Below the pieces are notes generated by a model, which searched no databases, was not told the DNA's origin, and saw nothing but the letters and a program-made list of their open reading frames with translations. Positions 1-8,809 of a stretch of 64,000 nt of DNA are shown here, piece after piece. The translations under genes were made by a program, and so were the position numbers. How positions within the stretch are numbered: position 1 is the stretch's first letter; every line of letters starts with the position of its first letter. The stretch is from assembly GCF_000285495.1 (NCBI RefSeq), contig NZ_HE610978.1, positions 56,569 to 120,568 of the forward strand. The letters run 5' to 3'. Source of the DNA: Oceanobacillus massiliensis str. N'diop. Its GTDB lineage: Bacteria > Bacillota > Bacilli > Bacillales > Amphibacillaceae.

Positions 1-681
1 GTATCGTTCGAAGTCAGTGCAAGCGTAGATGGAGGTCAGATGCAAGGACTTTCATCAACGGAAGATACCTCCATGGAAATTTCCGAAGTGGAACCTGGGT
101 CTGTTTATGAAATCCAAGTTGTCGCAACAAGCGGATCCATGTCAAGTGAGCCAGCTGCAACTTCCATAACCATACCTGGCGGAGAAGATGATGAAGAAAT
201 TCCAGCTGTAAGCGGCCTATCTGCCCAATATATTGCCGATCGATCGCTGATTGATGTTTCCTGGAGCTATGATGGCCCTTCAGCGTCCTTTGAAGTATCT
301 GTCAATGGCCAAACACAGACCGTACAGTCTGAAGGAATTGAAGTAAGCGGCGCAGCCCCAGGTGAGTCCTATAGCATCGAAGTTACTCCAATCAGTCAGA
401 CAGATGATGGTGATGTAAGAGGTCCTACCCAAACCACCACTGTCGATGTACCTGCTGAAGAAGGACAAAATGGCAACGGTGGAAACAATGGCAATGGAGG
501 CAACAATGGAAACGGCGGGAATAACGGTAACGACGGCAATGACGGCAATGAAAATGGCAATAACGAAAATAATGGCAATAGCAATAACGGTGATTCCGAT
601 AATCAGGACGAAGCAGATGAAAATGAACCAGATGAAGACGAACCAGATGAAGATGAGCCAGAAGAGAATCCCGAAGAATAA
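1..681 (+). CDS. ponA: Class A penicillin-binding protein 1, C-terminal end (partial)
   Basis: The frame is open from base 1, so the 5' part (transglycosylase and transpeptidase domains) lies outside the window. The visible 226 residues hold two fibronectin type III-like beta modules, then a low-complexity linker of Gly-Asn repeats (about residues 157-180), then Asn/Asp-rich sequence and a very acidic tail of repeated DEDEP units. Extracellular FN3 modules followed by a disordered tail are usual at the C-terminus of Bacillaceae PBP1. The position, convergent with nth-dnaD, matches ponA in B. subtilis. The family polymerises and cross-links peptidoglycan outside the membrane. The identity rests on the domain style and synteny because no catalytic motif is in view. 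Confidence 0.8.
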   Translation, partial: VSFEVSASVDGGQMQGLSSTEDTSMEISEVEPGSVYEIQVVATSGSMSSEPAATSITIPGGEDDEEIPAVSGLSAQYIADRSLIDVSWSYDGPSASFEVSVNGQTQTVQSEGIEVSGAAPGESYSIEVTPISQTDDGDVRGPTQTTTVDVPAEEGQNGNGGNNGNGGNNGNGGNNGNDGNDGNENGNNENNGNSNNGDSDNQDEADENEPDEDEPDEDEPEENPEE

Positions 682-683
682 CC

Positions 684-722
684 AAAAAGAGGAAAACTCG
701 ATTATGAGTTTTCCTCTTTTTT
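684..722. terminator. Bidirectional intrinsic terminator between ponA and nth
   Basis: A 12-bp perfect stem (688-699 with 706-717) has an A-run on its left and a T-run on its right. It can therefore end ponA transcripts on + and nth transcripts on -. Confidence 0.85.
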
Positions 723-740
723 ATTGCGGGCTATTCTATA

Positions 741-1391
741 TTAAAGGACTTTTTTCATCCGTTTCTGCCCTTCCCTGCATAGTTCAAGCAATGGGCATTC
801 CGGACAATTGGGATTTCTTGCTTTGCAATGATACCTGCCAAAGAAAATCATTCGATGATGGGTAACACTCCATTCATCCCGCGGAACCTTGCGCATTAAG
901 GTCTCTTCCACTTCTATAACAGAATCTTTCCATCTGCTAATACCTAAACGTTTAGAAATTCGTTCCACATGTGTATCCACGGCAATTGCCGGTTCATTAA
1001 ATGCTATAGAGGCAACTACATTTGCAGTTTTCCTTCCGACTCCCGCAAGCTTCATCAATTCCTCTTTCGTCTGTGGTACTTCTCCATCATAGTCATCCAG
1101 CAGCATTTGACATAATTTTTTAATGTTCTTGGCTTTCGTACGATAAAGACCAATGGACTTTATATCCTGCTCCAGTTCTTCAAGTGTAACCGCAAGATAA
1201 TCTTCCGGTGTTTTATACTTTTTAAATAAACCTGCAGTGACCTTATTGACAAGCTTGTCTGTACATTGGGCAGATAAAAGTACGGCAATGACAAGCTCAA
1301 AAGGATTGGAATGTACAAGCTCACCTTTGGCATCCGGAAACATTTCCGCCATAGCATCAAGGCAATACCTGATCTGCTTTCTATTTAGCAT
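741..1391 (-). CDS. nth: Endonuclease III (DNA glycosylase/AP lyase)
   Basis: Base-excision repair enzyme that removes oxidised pyrimidines and nicks the abasic site. The 216-residue length is typical. The helix-hairpin-helix LAGVGRKTANVV carries the catalytic lysine (K121), and VDTHVERISKRLG carries the catalytic aspartate (D139). The C-terminus has the four cysteines of the [4Fe-4S] loop, spaced C-x6-C-x2-C-x5-C. It lies 3 bp after dnaD and is probably co-transcribed with it. In B. subtilis a small gene, ypoC, follows nth; here the terminator shared with ponA follows directly. Confidence 0.97.
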   Translation of the reverse strand: MLNRKQIRYCLDAMAEMFPDAKGELVHSNPFELVIAVLLSAQCTDKLVNKVTAGLFKKYKTPEDYLAVTLEELEQDIKSIGLYRTKAKNIKKLCQMLLDDYDGEVPQTKEELMKLAGVGRKTANVVASIAFNEPAIAVDTHVERISKRLGISRWKDSVIEVEETLMRKVPRDEWSVTHHRMIFFGRYHCKARNPNCPECPLLELCREGQKRMKKVL

Positions 1392-1394
1392 TTC

Positions 1395-2075
1395 TCAATC
1401 TTCCCCTTCTAGCCAGTTGTAATAAAATGAGGTATCTCTTTTATCGGTTTTTTCTTCCTTTGTGGTTTGCTGTCTGCTATGGAATTGTTTACTGGCATTC
1501 CGTGCCTGTTCAACTGTATGGATCCCCTTTTTCTTCCACTCTCTTAGTATGCGGTCAATATATTTGAAATTCAATTTGCCCATTAATACAGACTCTCTTA
1601 AGCCGGCTTTAATCAAGGAAGGTTCAATTTGATCTTCATCTAGCCATGCATTGACTGTTTCGATTTCAAATGGGGAAAGTGGTCTCCCGAATTCCTGTTC
1701 AAACAGGATGAAGATGGTTCCAATAGGATCATCTTCCTTTTTTTCTTCTTCACCGTAAAGTTTTTCCCATAAAGGATCAAGACAATAGCCTTCACTTAAT
1801 TGATGGTTGTCGTTTTCCTTCTGTTCGATGGAAAGGAGATTCTTCTGCGTCAATTTCCGTAGTATATTGGCACATTCTTTTTCATCCATTGTGACATATT
1901 CTGAAATTTCGAATGGTGTAGGAAAATCATTGTTAGTCTCCAGGTAACGCAGTAATTGAAGAATAATCATTACCTCTTTTTCAGTGAGACCAATCGATTT
2001 GTATTTCAAAAGCAATATACTTGGAATGTGCATCTGATTGATTAGGATTTGTTGAATTGATATTTTTTTTGTCAT
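1395..2075 (-). CDS. dnaD: DNA replication initiation protein DnaD
   Basis: Primosome component that remodels DNA and helps load the replicative helicase with DnaB and DnaI during initiation and PriA-dependent restart. The 226-residue product has an N-terminal winged-helix region (residues about 1-100) and a C-terminal DnaD/DnaB helical domain (about 120-190), including a YxxxILREWKKKGI-type segment. The chosen start (M of MTKKISI) has GAGGTGC six bases upstream; a longer reading adds six residues without a ribosome binding site. A terminator separates it from asnS, so dnaD-nth may have its own promoter. Confidence 0.95.
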   Translation of the reverse strand: MTKKISIQQILINQMHIPSILLLKYKSIGLTEKEVMIILQLLRYLETNNDFPTPFEISEYVTMDEKECANILRKLTQKNLLSIEQKENDNHQLSEGYCLDPLWEKLYGEEEKKEDDPIGTIFILFEQEFGRPLSPFEIETVNAWLDEDQIEPSLIKAGLRESVLMGKLNFKYIDRILREWKKKGIHTVEQARNASKQFHSRQQTTKEEKTDKRDTSFYYNWLEGED

Positions 2076-2134
2076 GATTGTACAGCACCTCAATATAAGT
2101 ATAGCATGATTAAATATTGCAATTAGAGAAAATT

Positions 2135-2166
2135 AAAATCCCTTGCTTCATAACCGCAAGGGATTT
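2135..2166 (-). terminator. Intrinsic terminator after asnS
   Basis: An 11-bp stem (2136-2146 with 2156-2166) is followed on the minus strand by TTTT. It lies just downstream of the asnS stop and ends the ypmB-aspB-asnS transcript. Confidence 0.8.
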
Positions 2167-2175
2167 GAGATTAAT

Positions 2176-3468
2176 TTAAGGATACAGACGGTTTAGTAAT
2201 CTTGGGAATGGAATTGTCTCCCTTACATGGTCAACGCCTGACAGCCATGCAACAGTTCGTTCCAGTCCAAGTCCGAATCCGGAATGCGGAACACTTCCGA
2301 ATTCTCTCAGCTCGAGATACCATTTATAGGCGTCACCTGTCAGCCCATGCTGTTCATAGCGTTCTCTCATTAATTCCAAATCATCGATACGCTGTGAACC
2401 TCCAATAATTTCCCCATAGCCTTCTGGAGCGATTAAGTCAGCACAAAGGACGACATCTGAACGAGTTGGATCAGGCTTCATGTAGAAGGCTTTAATTTCA
2501 GCTGGATAATTGGTTATGAAAACAGGTTTGTCAAAGCTCTCCGCTATAGCTGTTTCATGTGGAGCACCAAAGTCTTCTCCCCATTCAATATCTTCAAACC
2601 CTTTTTCTTTTAGCAATTCAATTGCATCATCATAAGAAATTCTTGGGAAAGGTGCTTGAATAAGTTCCAATTTAGAAGTGTCGCGTTCTAGGATATCCAA
2701 TTCAAGCTTACAATTCTCCAATACGGATTTAACAATATAACTCACATAATTTTCCTGTATTTGAAGACTTTCTTCATGATCGACAAAAGCCATCTCAGGT
2801 TCAATCATCCAAAACTCAATTAGGTGCCTGCGTGTTTTGGATTTTTCAGCGCGAAAAGTAGGTCCGAACGAGAATACTTTACCGAATGCCATTGCAGCAG
2901 CTTCCATATACAACTGACCGCTTTGTGATAAATAGGCTTCTTCATCAAAATATTTCGTATGGAACAATTCTGTCGTCCCCTCTGCTGAAGAGCCTGTGAG
3001 AATTGGCGGGTCGATTTTCACGAATTCATTTTCATTAAAGAACTGGTAGGTGGAACGAATGATTTCATTCCGGATTTTCATAACGGCATGCTGTTTCTTG
3101 GAACGCAGCCATAGATGGCGATGATCCATTAAAAACTCGGTGCCATGTTCTTTGGGGGTGATTGGATAATCCGTTGCTTCATGGATCACCTCGATTTCAC
3201 TAACTTGCATTTCATAGCCAAAAGCAGAGCGCGTATCCTCCACAATCTTACCTGTTATGTACATGGATGTTTCCTGGGTAAGATTTTTTGCCTTGCTAAA
3301 CGTCTCTTCGGATACGTCACTTTTAACAACAACCCCCTGGATGAATCCTGTTCCATCGCGCAGCTGCAGGAAGGCTATCTTACCGCTGGATCGTTTATTT
3401 GTAAGCCATGCGCCTATCGTCACGGTTTTATCTTGATGCTTGGGCGCTTGTGATATTGTTATTTTCAT
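2176..3468 (-). CDS. asnS: Asparaginyl-tRNA synthetase
   Basis: Class IIb synthetase that charges tRNA-Asn in the cytoplasm. The 430 residues comprise an N-terminal OB-fold anticodon-binding domain (about 1-115, with [25 protein letters not shown]) and the class II catalytic core with motif 2 ([22 protein letters not shown]) and motif 3 ([11 protein letters not shown] near the C-terminus). The start MKITISQ is chosen because GGAGGA lies seven bases upstream; the longer frame adds 14 unsupported residues. It sits 16 bp after aspB, which makes aspartate, a substrate for asparagine synthesis. Confidence 0.97.
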   Translation of the reverse strand: MKITISQAPKHQDKTVTIGAWLTNKRSSGKIAFLQLRDGTGFIQGVVVKSDVSEETFSKAKNLTQETSMYITGKIVEDTRSAFGYEMQVSEIEVIHEATDYPITPKEHGTEFLMDHRHLWLRSKKQHAVMKIRNEIIRSTYQFFNENEFVKIDPPILTGSSAEGTTELFHTKYFDEEAYLSQSGQLYMEAAAMAFGKVFSFGPTFRAEKSKTRRHLIEFWMIEPEMAFVDHEESLQIQENYVSYIVKSVLENCKLELDILERDTSKLELIQAPFPRISYDDAIELLKEKGFEDIEWGEDFGAPHETAIAESFDKPVFITNYPAEIKAFYMKPDPTRSDVVLCADLIAPEGYGEIIGGSQRIDDLELMRERYEQHGLTGDAYKWYLELREFGSVPHSGFGLGLERTVAWLSGVDHVRETIPFPRLLNRLYP

Positions 3469-3484
3469 AAGATTGTCCTCCATC

Positions 3485-4672
3485 TTACTTTGCCTGATGA
3501 TTTTCGACAAAGCGTTTTATTCTTTTTGCTGCCTCTTTTAATTCTTCCATTGACAGGGCATAGGATAAACGCACATTCTTCGGTGAGCCGAATCCCGAGC
3601 CCGGTACAAGTGCAACCTTCTCTTCCTCAAGCAATGCTGCTACCCAATCGTCAACATTCGAAAATCCATTCGCTTGTGCAGCCTCAATTGCATTAGGGAA
3701 CAAGTAAAATGCACCTTCAGGCTTGATACAGTTTATGCCAGGAATAGCATTGATGAGTTCATAGAATACATCAAGTCTGTCTGAGAAAATCTGTTTTAAT
3801 TCTTCCGTTGTACCTACTTCTGTTTCATATGCAGCAAGTGCAGCATATTGGGAAATAGAAGTGGGATTTGATGTGGAATGTGAAGCAAGATTTGTCATTG
3901 CTTGAATAATTTCCTTTGGCCCAGCTGCATAACCAATTCTCCAACCAGTCATGGCATGCGACTTGGAAACCCCGTTCACTATAATAGTCTGTCCTTTCAG
4001 CTCATCGGAAAGAGATGCTACAGAGATATGGGGGTTTTCAGTATAGATCAGCTTTTCATATATTTCATCTGAAATGATCAGTATATCATGTTTTAAGCAT
4101 ACTTTGCCAATCTCTTCAAGCTCCTGCTTATTATACATCATTCCAGTTGGGTTTGAAGGCGAATTGATAATTACAGCCTTTGTTTTATCAGTAATAGTAT
4201 TTTCCAGTTCATCTGGTGTTATTTTAAAATGGTTTGCTTCTGATGCGTTCAGAAATACAGGGCTTCCTCCGGCTAATTTGATTTGTTCAGGATAGCTCAC
4301 CCAATAAGGTGTTGGAACGATTACCTCGTCCCCATTGTTCAGCAAAACCTGGAATAATGTATAGAGCGCATGCTTAGCTCCAGTTGTGACGATAATCTGA
4401 TCATTTGGATATTCTAATCCATTATCAGTTCTAAACTTTCTGGAGATAGCCTGTTTCAGTTCAACAATTCCACCTGCAGCGGTATACTTTGTCATGCCCT
4501 TGTCCATTGCTTCTTTTGCAGCTTCCAATATGTAATCTGGTGTATTGAAATCAGGTTCTCCTGCCCCTAAACCAATCACATCATGCCCTTGTTTTTTTAG
4601 TTCTTTTGCTTTTGCGGTGATTGCCAAGGTTGATGAAGGTGATAACGTTTTTACTCTTTGTGCTAATTCCAT
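3485..4672 (-). CDS. aspB: Aspartate aminotransferase
   Basis: PLP enzyme of fold type I that interconverts aspartate/2-oxoglutarate and oxaloacetate/glutamate. It has 395 residues, the usual length for the Bacillus type Ib enzyme. The PLP lysine is in [15 protein letters not shown]. Other family marks are [28 protein letters not shown] and the substrate-binding arginine near KNVRLSYA. It is located between ypmB and asnS, as in B. subtilis. Confidence 0.96.
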   Translation of the reverse strand: MELAQRVKTLSPSSTLAITAKAKELKKQGHDVIGLGAGEPDFNTPDYILEAAKEAMDKGMTKYTAAGGIVELKQAISRKFRTDNGLEYPNDQIIVTTGAKHALYTLFQVLLNNGDEVIVPTPYWVSYPEQIKLAGGSPVFLNASEANHFKITPDELENTITDKTKAVIINSPSNPTGMMYNKQELEEIGKVCLKHDILIISDEIYEKLIYTENPHISVASLSDELKGQTIIVNGVSKSHAMTGWRIGYAAGPKEIIQAMTNLASHSTSNPTSISQYAALAAYETEVGTTEELKQIFSDRLDVFYELINAIPGINCIKPEGAFYLFPNAIEAAQANGFSNVDDWVAALLEEEKVALVPGSGFGSPKNVRLSYALSMEELKEAAKRIKRFVENHQAK

Positions 4673-4687
4673 TCTGTTTGCCCCTTT

Positions 4688-5212
4688 CTATTTAAACATC
4701 CTGGTGATTCGGTATTGTTCTACCGGCGTACCATCATAAATCGAAACATACTCCATCACATAGCGATTATCGCTGTCATGATACGTTATTTGCCATAATG
4801 CTTCATTGCTTTCCAACGCTGGTACTATCTTCACGAGCTCACATTCGTTGCATTTGGTTTTCCAAAGATTAAGAACTTCCTCCTTTGGCATGATTTCCGC
4901 TCTATCCAATGTTGTTAATTCTTTTTCTTTGCCTTCAAGTGGATAGAAAATAAGCTTCTCTTCTTCTTTATTGTTAATTCCAAAGATAACATGGTAGGCC
5001 GAAGATCCATTATATTGCTCGATATTTTCAACTTTTTCTATGGCTGTTTGACTCATAATTTGCTCGGAGGTTTCGTCAAATCCTGCCGTTTTATTGTCAT
5101 ACAATACATTATATAAGTACACTGCATATATCAGGCAAGCCAATATAACAGCCAGAATTAACATTGAAACCCATAATAGCCAGCTGGTGTTAGAATTACG
5201 CATAAAACTCAT
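4688..5212 (-). CDS. ypmB: YpmB family cell-envelope protein (DUF5590/PepSY-like)
   Basis: A protein of about 174 residues with one N-terminal membrane segment (about residues 12-34) and an extracytoplasmic region of two alpha/beta repeats resembling PepSY modules; its function is unknown. Position directly upstream of aspB matches ypmB. The first ATG (5212) has only a poor ribosome binding site; a second in-frame ATG (5203) lies three codons on. Both overlap the end of the small ORF at 5196-5288, so initiation may be coupled to translation of that ORF. Confidence 0.85.
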   Translation of the reverse strand: MSFMRNSNTSWLLWVSMLILAVILACLIYAVYLYNVLYDNKTAGFDETSEQIMSQTAIEKVENIEQYNGSSAYHVIFGINNKEEEKLIFYPLEGKEKELTTLDRAEIMPKEEVLNLWKTKCNECELVKIVPALESNEALWQITYHDSDNRYVMEYVSIYDGTPVEQYRITRMFK

Positions 5213-5288
5213 CCATCTTTATGATCATTTTATTCATTTGAGACGAAAAGCGGAACAAATGCAGCGAATTTTTAAGTCCCATATTCAT
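5196..5288 (-). CDS. Possible 28-30 residue leader ORF overlapping ypmB
   Basis: A short frame overlaps the 5' end of ypmB. It reads MNMGLKNSLHLFRFSSQMNK and so on to MDEFYA. Its strong ribosome binding site (GGAGGTGG) fits the second ATG (5282) better than the first (5288). It ends inside the beginning of ypmB. In B. subtilis this position holds ypmA (a DUF4264 protein of roughly 56 residues), but I see no resemblance. It may be a real small protein, or a leader whose translation delivers ribosomes to ypmB. Confidence 0.4.
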   Translation of the reverse strand: MNMGLKNSLHLFRFSSQMNKMIIKMDEFYA

Positions 5289-5329
5289 CTCCACCTCCAA
5301 TAGGATTCTTTTACGTTTTATCAATATTT

Positions 5330-5358
5330 ACTATACATAGCACCACAAAGTATGTAAA
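5330..5358 (-). promoter_or_regulatory. SigA-type promoter for ypmB-aspB-asnS
   Basis: TTTACA at 5353-5358 and TATAGT at 5330-5335 on the minus strand, spaced 17 bp. It is about 45 bp upstream of the small ORF that precedes ypmB. Confidence 0.6.
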
Positions 5359-5482
5359 CAATAAGAACAAGTTAAATTGATGAACGAAGCATAGTTCCAG
5401 TTTACCAGTCCAGATCGGTAATTTGCCTTGTTTCATCAATTTGACACAAAATATTCCTGACCCACGCACAACAACTGATTAT

Positions 5483-5518
5483 ACTACTGACACAGCTTAG
5501 GCGTGTCAGTAGTTTTTT
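5483..5518 (+). terminator. Plus-strand-oriented intrinsic terminator with no + gene before it
   Basis: An 11-bp perfect stem (5483-5493 with 5503-5513) is followed by TTTTTT on the + strand. On the minus strand the hairpin lies just beyond dinG but lacks a good T-run, so it points mainly the other way. It may end a small RNA (see findings). Confidence 0.65.
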
Positions 5519-5527
5519 ATGGATGCA

Positions 5528-8326
5528 TTAAAACCAATCTTCTGCCCTGCTTAAAAGCCTTTGGGTCGAGTCGAAGGATGTGGGGACCTCTGGTATGGAT
5601 TCAGTGAAATATTTGCCATACTTTGTCTTTACAATCCGAGCATCACAGACAAAAACAATTCCTCTGTCACTGGAAGAACGTATTAATCGGCCAAACCCCT
5701 GCTTGAATTTGATGACAGCATTCGGTAGCGACAATTCCATAAATGCATTTTCTCCGTTCTCTTTAAGCAATTCTGCTTTTGCCTCGAAGACAGGATGGTT
5801 CGGCGGCTGGAAAGGGAGTCTTACAATCATCAGGGATGACAGGTCCTCCCCAGGGATATCCACTCCCTCCCAAAAGGAACTGGTACCAAGCAGGATTGCC
5901 TGGTCAAAAGTCTGGAAGTTCTTTTTTAGCCTTGATCTGCTGCCACTTGTTATTCCTTGCCCAATCAGCACAAATTCATTATCGATAATTATTTCCTTTA
6001 ACAGGTTATATGATTTTTTCAGCATATCATAGGAAGTAAATAATACGAGCATCCTTCCTTTGGTGATTTGCGCCAGCGAGATGATTGCCTCGCAGGTTGC
6101 ATAAATGAAGTCATCCACATTACCGAATTTTATGTCGGGAAAATCATTCGGTATCAGTAATTGCACCTGATCCTGATAGGAAAATGGCGATTCAATCTTT
6201 TTGGTCAGCAGACGGTCATTTTTTAAACCAAGCCTTTTTTGGATAAATTCAAAGGAATTTTTCATCGTAAGCGTTGCACTTGTTAATATAACACTTTTTT
6301 TGCTCTGGAAGAATTCCTCTGCCAGCAATCGCGAGATATCGGTAGGCTCACTATATAAATAAACAGCATTCCTCGTTCCTTTTGTGTCAATTTCTATCCA
6401 TTTGATCTGGGGCACATTTCCTGCTGTGAAGAATAACGATTCCAGTCCATCAATAAATCTCTGGAATATATCAGTCATTCCCAGCAAATCTTCTTTATCG
6501 TATTTATCAAGGAGTTCCTGTTTGGAAAGATACTGTTCTGTTATAGCAAGGATATGAATCAGATCCCTCATATAAAAGGTCAGCCTCGCAACCATTTCTT
6601 TTATAATATCCCATGTTGTCTGGTCTTCTTTGCCTTCTTCAAACCGGTACTGCAATCTGCCTATATCACTTAGCGATTTACTGTTTTTATGCTGCGATAC
6701 GACATATTGGTAAATGGTATGAAACAAATCATCTGTTTCATCTTTTGCCTTATCCAATATATCGTCCCATTTTTCCATTGGAATCTGTTCGTCGGTCAAT
6801 GAATAGTTCTCCATCAATTTTCCAAACATTTTACCATCATCTGAATGGCCGATCTGATTGAACAAGTACTGCATGTTGATATAATCCATCTTCATGCCAT
6901 AATGATGTGAGGCCGTTTCTTCAAAGTGATGGGCCTCATCAATTATTACCTTTTCATACCCAGGTAAGAACTGATAATTATTGAACATATCTGTACATAA
7001 TAATGCATGATTCGTGACGATAATATCTGCTTTTTGTGCCTTTCTCCGAGCCTTCTGATAAAACGATTTTGAAAACCACGGAGATTGGGGATCAACACCA
7101 TTCTCCGAATCCGTTGAAATATTTTTATAGAAAAAGTATCCGCTTGTGGGCAATTGAACTTCATCTATATCTCCTGTAGCGGTCTCTGTTAGCCAGACGA
7201 GCAGCATTGCTTTTGTCAGGGCCGTATCATAATTATCAGACTGGTTGTTATCCAGTTCATGGGCAAACTTTTCCAGGCTTATGTAATGGCTTTTCCCTTT
7301 CAATAGAGCCACTTTAAAAGGAATATCTGTTAGGTTGCGGAACGAAGGTATTTCCTCATCAAGCAATTGGCTCTGCAACTGGGTTGTATAGGTGCTGATG
7401 ATAACCTTCTGATTGGATTTCACTGCCTCAAAGACAGCGGGAATCAGATAGGCAAGAGACTTACCAGTCCCAGTTTCTGCTTCAATTAACGCATGGTTCT
7501 TCGACTGAAAAGAGTCATATATTGCCTCAGACATTTCGCGTTGTCCTGCCCGTTTTTCATACTTGTCAAATTGCTTTTGCATCGTGCCTTCGTCTTCATA
7601 AATCCCATCCAAATAGTCACCAAAAGAGCTTTCTATAAGATGCGTTTCGTTCTGAGCGTCTTCGATGTTCTTAAAAGCCAATCCATTGAGCGAAATAATA
7701 TCACTTTCATTGTTTGAAAATGCCGTTTCATCCAATCTGTCTGAAAGAATTTCATACGCATTCGAGATAAACACTTTTTCCAATTTCAGCAAATGAGCGA
7801 TTGTCTCATATGGTAACGAATTCAGTTTCTCCCTCAGCTTTAAAAATAATTTGGCAGTCACATATGCATCCGATAGGGCACGATGCGGGTCCTGATGATG
7901 GATATCCAGATATTCTGCAAGCTGTCCCAATTTATAGCTTGGTGCTTTTGGAAACAGGATTCTGGATAGTTCGACCGTATCGATAACAGGGTTAGTCAAC
8001 CGTTCCCTGCCATTAGCTGCTAGTTCGGCATTAAGAAAACCAAGATCAAATGAAACGTTATGTGCGATTAAGTAGCTATCCTGAAAAATCTCGATTATTT
8101 TGTCAGCTTTTTCATAAAATAATGGGGCTCCTTCAACATCCTCATCTGATATTCCGGTCAATTTTGAAATAAATGGTGGAATGGATTGATTAGGATTCAA
8201 AAAGGTCGCGTGGGTATCTGTGATGATATCATTTTCGATGACCACAATGCCGACTTCGATTATTTTATCATTTTTGGACGGAGAGTGTCCTGTAGTCTCA
8301 AGATCTATTACTACAAATTTGTCCAC
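5528..8326 (-). CDS. dinG: DinG family helicase fused to a DEDD 3'-5' exonuclease domain
   Basis: The 932-residue protein has an N-terminal DnaQ/epsilon-like exonuclease domain (DLETTGHSPSK, then HNVSFDLGFL and HRALSDAYVTAKL, residues 8-165) and an XPD/DinG superfamily 2 helicase. Walker A is EAETGTGKSLAYLIP, the DEAH box is IIDEAHHFEE, and a late motif is QGFGRLIRS. Fused forms like this are normal in Firmicutes and are probably exonuclease-active; helicase activity varies. I prefer the GTG start at 8326 because AGGTGG lies five bases before it and it fits the exonuclease N-terminus. A TTG nine codons earlier has no ribosome binding site. Confidence 0.93.
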   Translation of the reverse strand: MDKFVVIDLETTGHSPSKNDKIIEVGIVVIENDIITDTHATFLNPNQSIPPFISKLTGISDEDVEGAPLFYEKADKIIEIFQDSYLIAHNVSFDLGFLNAELAANGRERLTNPVIDTVELSRILFPKAPSYKLGQLAEYLDIHHQDPHRALSDAYVTAKLFLKLREKLNSLPYETIAHLLKLEKVFISNAYEILSDRLDETAFSNNESDIISLNGLAFKNIEDAQNETHLIESSFGDYLDGIYEDEGTMQKQFDKYEKRAGQREMSEAIYDSFQSKNHALIEAETGTGKSLAYLIPAVFEAVKSNQKVIISTYTTQLQSQLLDEEIPSFRNLTDIPFKVALLKGKSHYISLEKFAHELDNNQSDNYDTALTKAMLLVWLTETATGDIDEVQLPTSGYFFYKNISTDSENGVDPQSPWFSKSFYQKARRKAQKADIIVTNHALLCTDMFNNYQFLPGYEKVIIDEAHHFEETASHHYGMKMDYINMQYLFNQIGHSDDGKMFGKLMENYSLTDEQIPMEKWDDILDKAKDETDDLFHTIYQYVVSQHKNSKSLSDIGRLQYRFEEGKEDQTTWDIIKEMVARLTFYMRDLIHILAITEQYLSKQELLDKYDKEDLLGMTDIFQRFIDGLESLFFTAGNVPQIKWIEIDTKGTRNAVYLYSEPTDISRLLAEEFFQSKKSVILTSATLTMKNSFEFIQKRLGLKNDRLLTKKIESPFSYQDQVQLLIPNDFPDIKFGNVDDFIYATCEAIISLAQITKGRMLVLFTSYDMLKKSYNLLKEIIIDNEFVLIGQGITSGSRSRLKKNFQTFDQAILLGTSSFWEGVDIPGEDLSSLMIVRLPFQPPNHPVFEAKAELLKENGENAFMELSLPNAVIKFKQGFGRLIRSSSDRGIVFVCDARIVKTKYGKYFTESIPEVPTSFDSTQRLLSRAEDWF

Positions 8327-8363
8327 CTTTTCCACCTTGCTTTCTAATTCCAATTAATAGTAA

Positions 8364-8392
8364 AACTCTTACCATAGGAATCGATAAGAGTT
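8364..8392 (-). other. Hairpin between panD and dinG
   Basis: An 8-bp inverted repeat (8364-8371 with 8385-8392) is followed on the minus strand by a short T-rich stretch. It may be a weak terminator that partly separates dinG from the pan operon. Confidence 0.4.
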
Positions 8393-8414
8393 CGAAATCT
8401 TACATGAAGAAAGC

Positions 8415-8798
8415 CTACGTGAGAGTTAAAGGAGGCTCTTGTTCGATAAGTTGCTCAATCTGGTTAAGTTCGTTCATGATAGCAACCTTTGGTCGATGTG
8501 ATTCCAGCTCTTCTTCGGAGACAACTGCATAGGAGACAATAATTACAGTATCGCCTTTTTGGACAAGCCTTGCTGCTGCACCGTTAAGACAGACCACTCC
8601 TGAACCTTTTTCGCCAGGAATAACGTAGGTTTCCAGCCGGGATCCATTATTATTGTTGACTATTTGTACTTTTTCATGTGGTAATATATCGACCTGCTCT
8701 AAGATGCCTTCATCGATTGTTACACTTCCGATGTAATTCAGATTCGCCTCTGTAACTGTAGCACGATGAATTTTACTTTTCATCATTGTGCGGAACAT
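8415..8798 (-). CDS. panD: Aspartate 1-decarboxylase precursor
   Basis: Makes beta-alanine for pantothenate from L-aspartate. At 127 residues it has normal length. The self-cleavage site Gly24-Ser25 (NYIGS) is intact and yields the pyruvoyl cofactor. The [20 protein letters not shown] and CLNGAAARL segments are typical. It starts 11 bp after panC and is the last gene of the long operon. The usual partner panB is not in this operon. Confidence 0.97.
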   Translation of the reverse strand: MFRTMMKSKIHRATVTEANLNYIGSVTIDEGILEQVDILPHEKVQIVNNNNGSRLETYVIPGEKGSGVVCLNGAAARLVQKGDTVIIVSYAVVSEEELESHRPKVAIMNELNQIEQLIEQEPPLTLT

Positions 8799-8809
8799 CT
8801 ATCTTCCCC

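Noticed and set aside
481..560. Regular short repeats, considered as a CRISPR or VNTR array
   Set aside because: The units are in-frame Gly-Asn codons of PBP1 and have no spacers.
425..685. His/Arg/Cys-rich minus frame opposite the ponA repeats
   Set aside because: Low-complexity antisense of the Asn/Asp/Glu repeats; no ribosome binding site.
446..865. 139-residue + frame overlapping the 3' end of ponA and nth
   Set aside because: A shadow of the Gly-Asn/acidic repeats in ponA. It is Met/Thr/Lys-rich low complexity and crosses the terminator.
2094..2134. Possible dnaD promoter with TTGCAA and TATACT
   Set aside because: The spacer is only 13 bp; alternative pairings have poor boxes.
5580..6032. 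150-residue + frame inside dinG
   Set aside because: Fully antisense to the conserved helicase C-terminus; no promoter or ribosome binding site.
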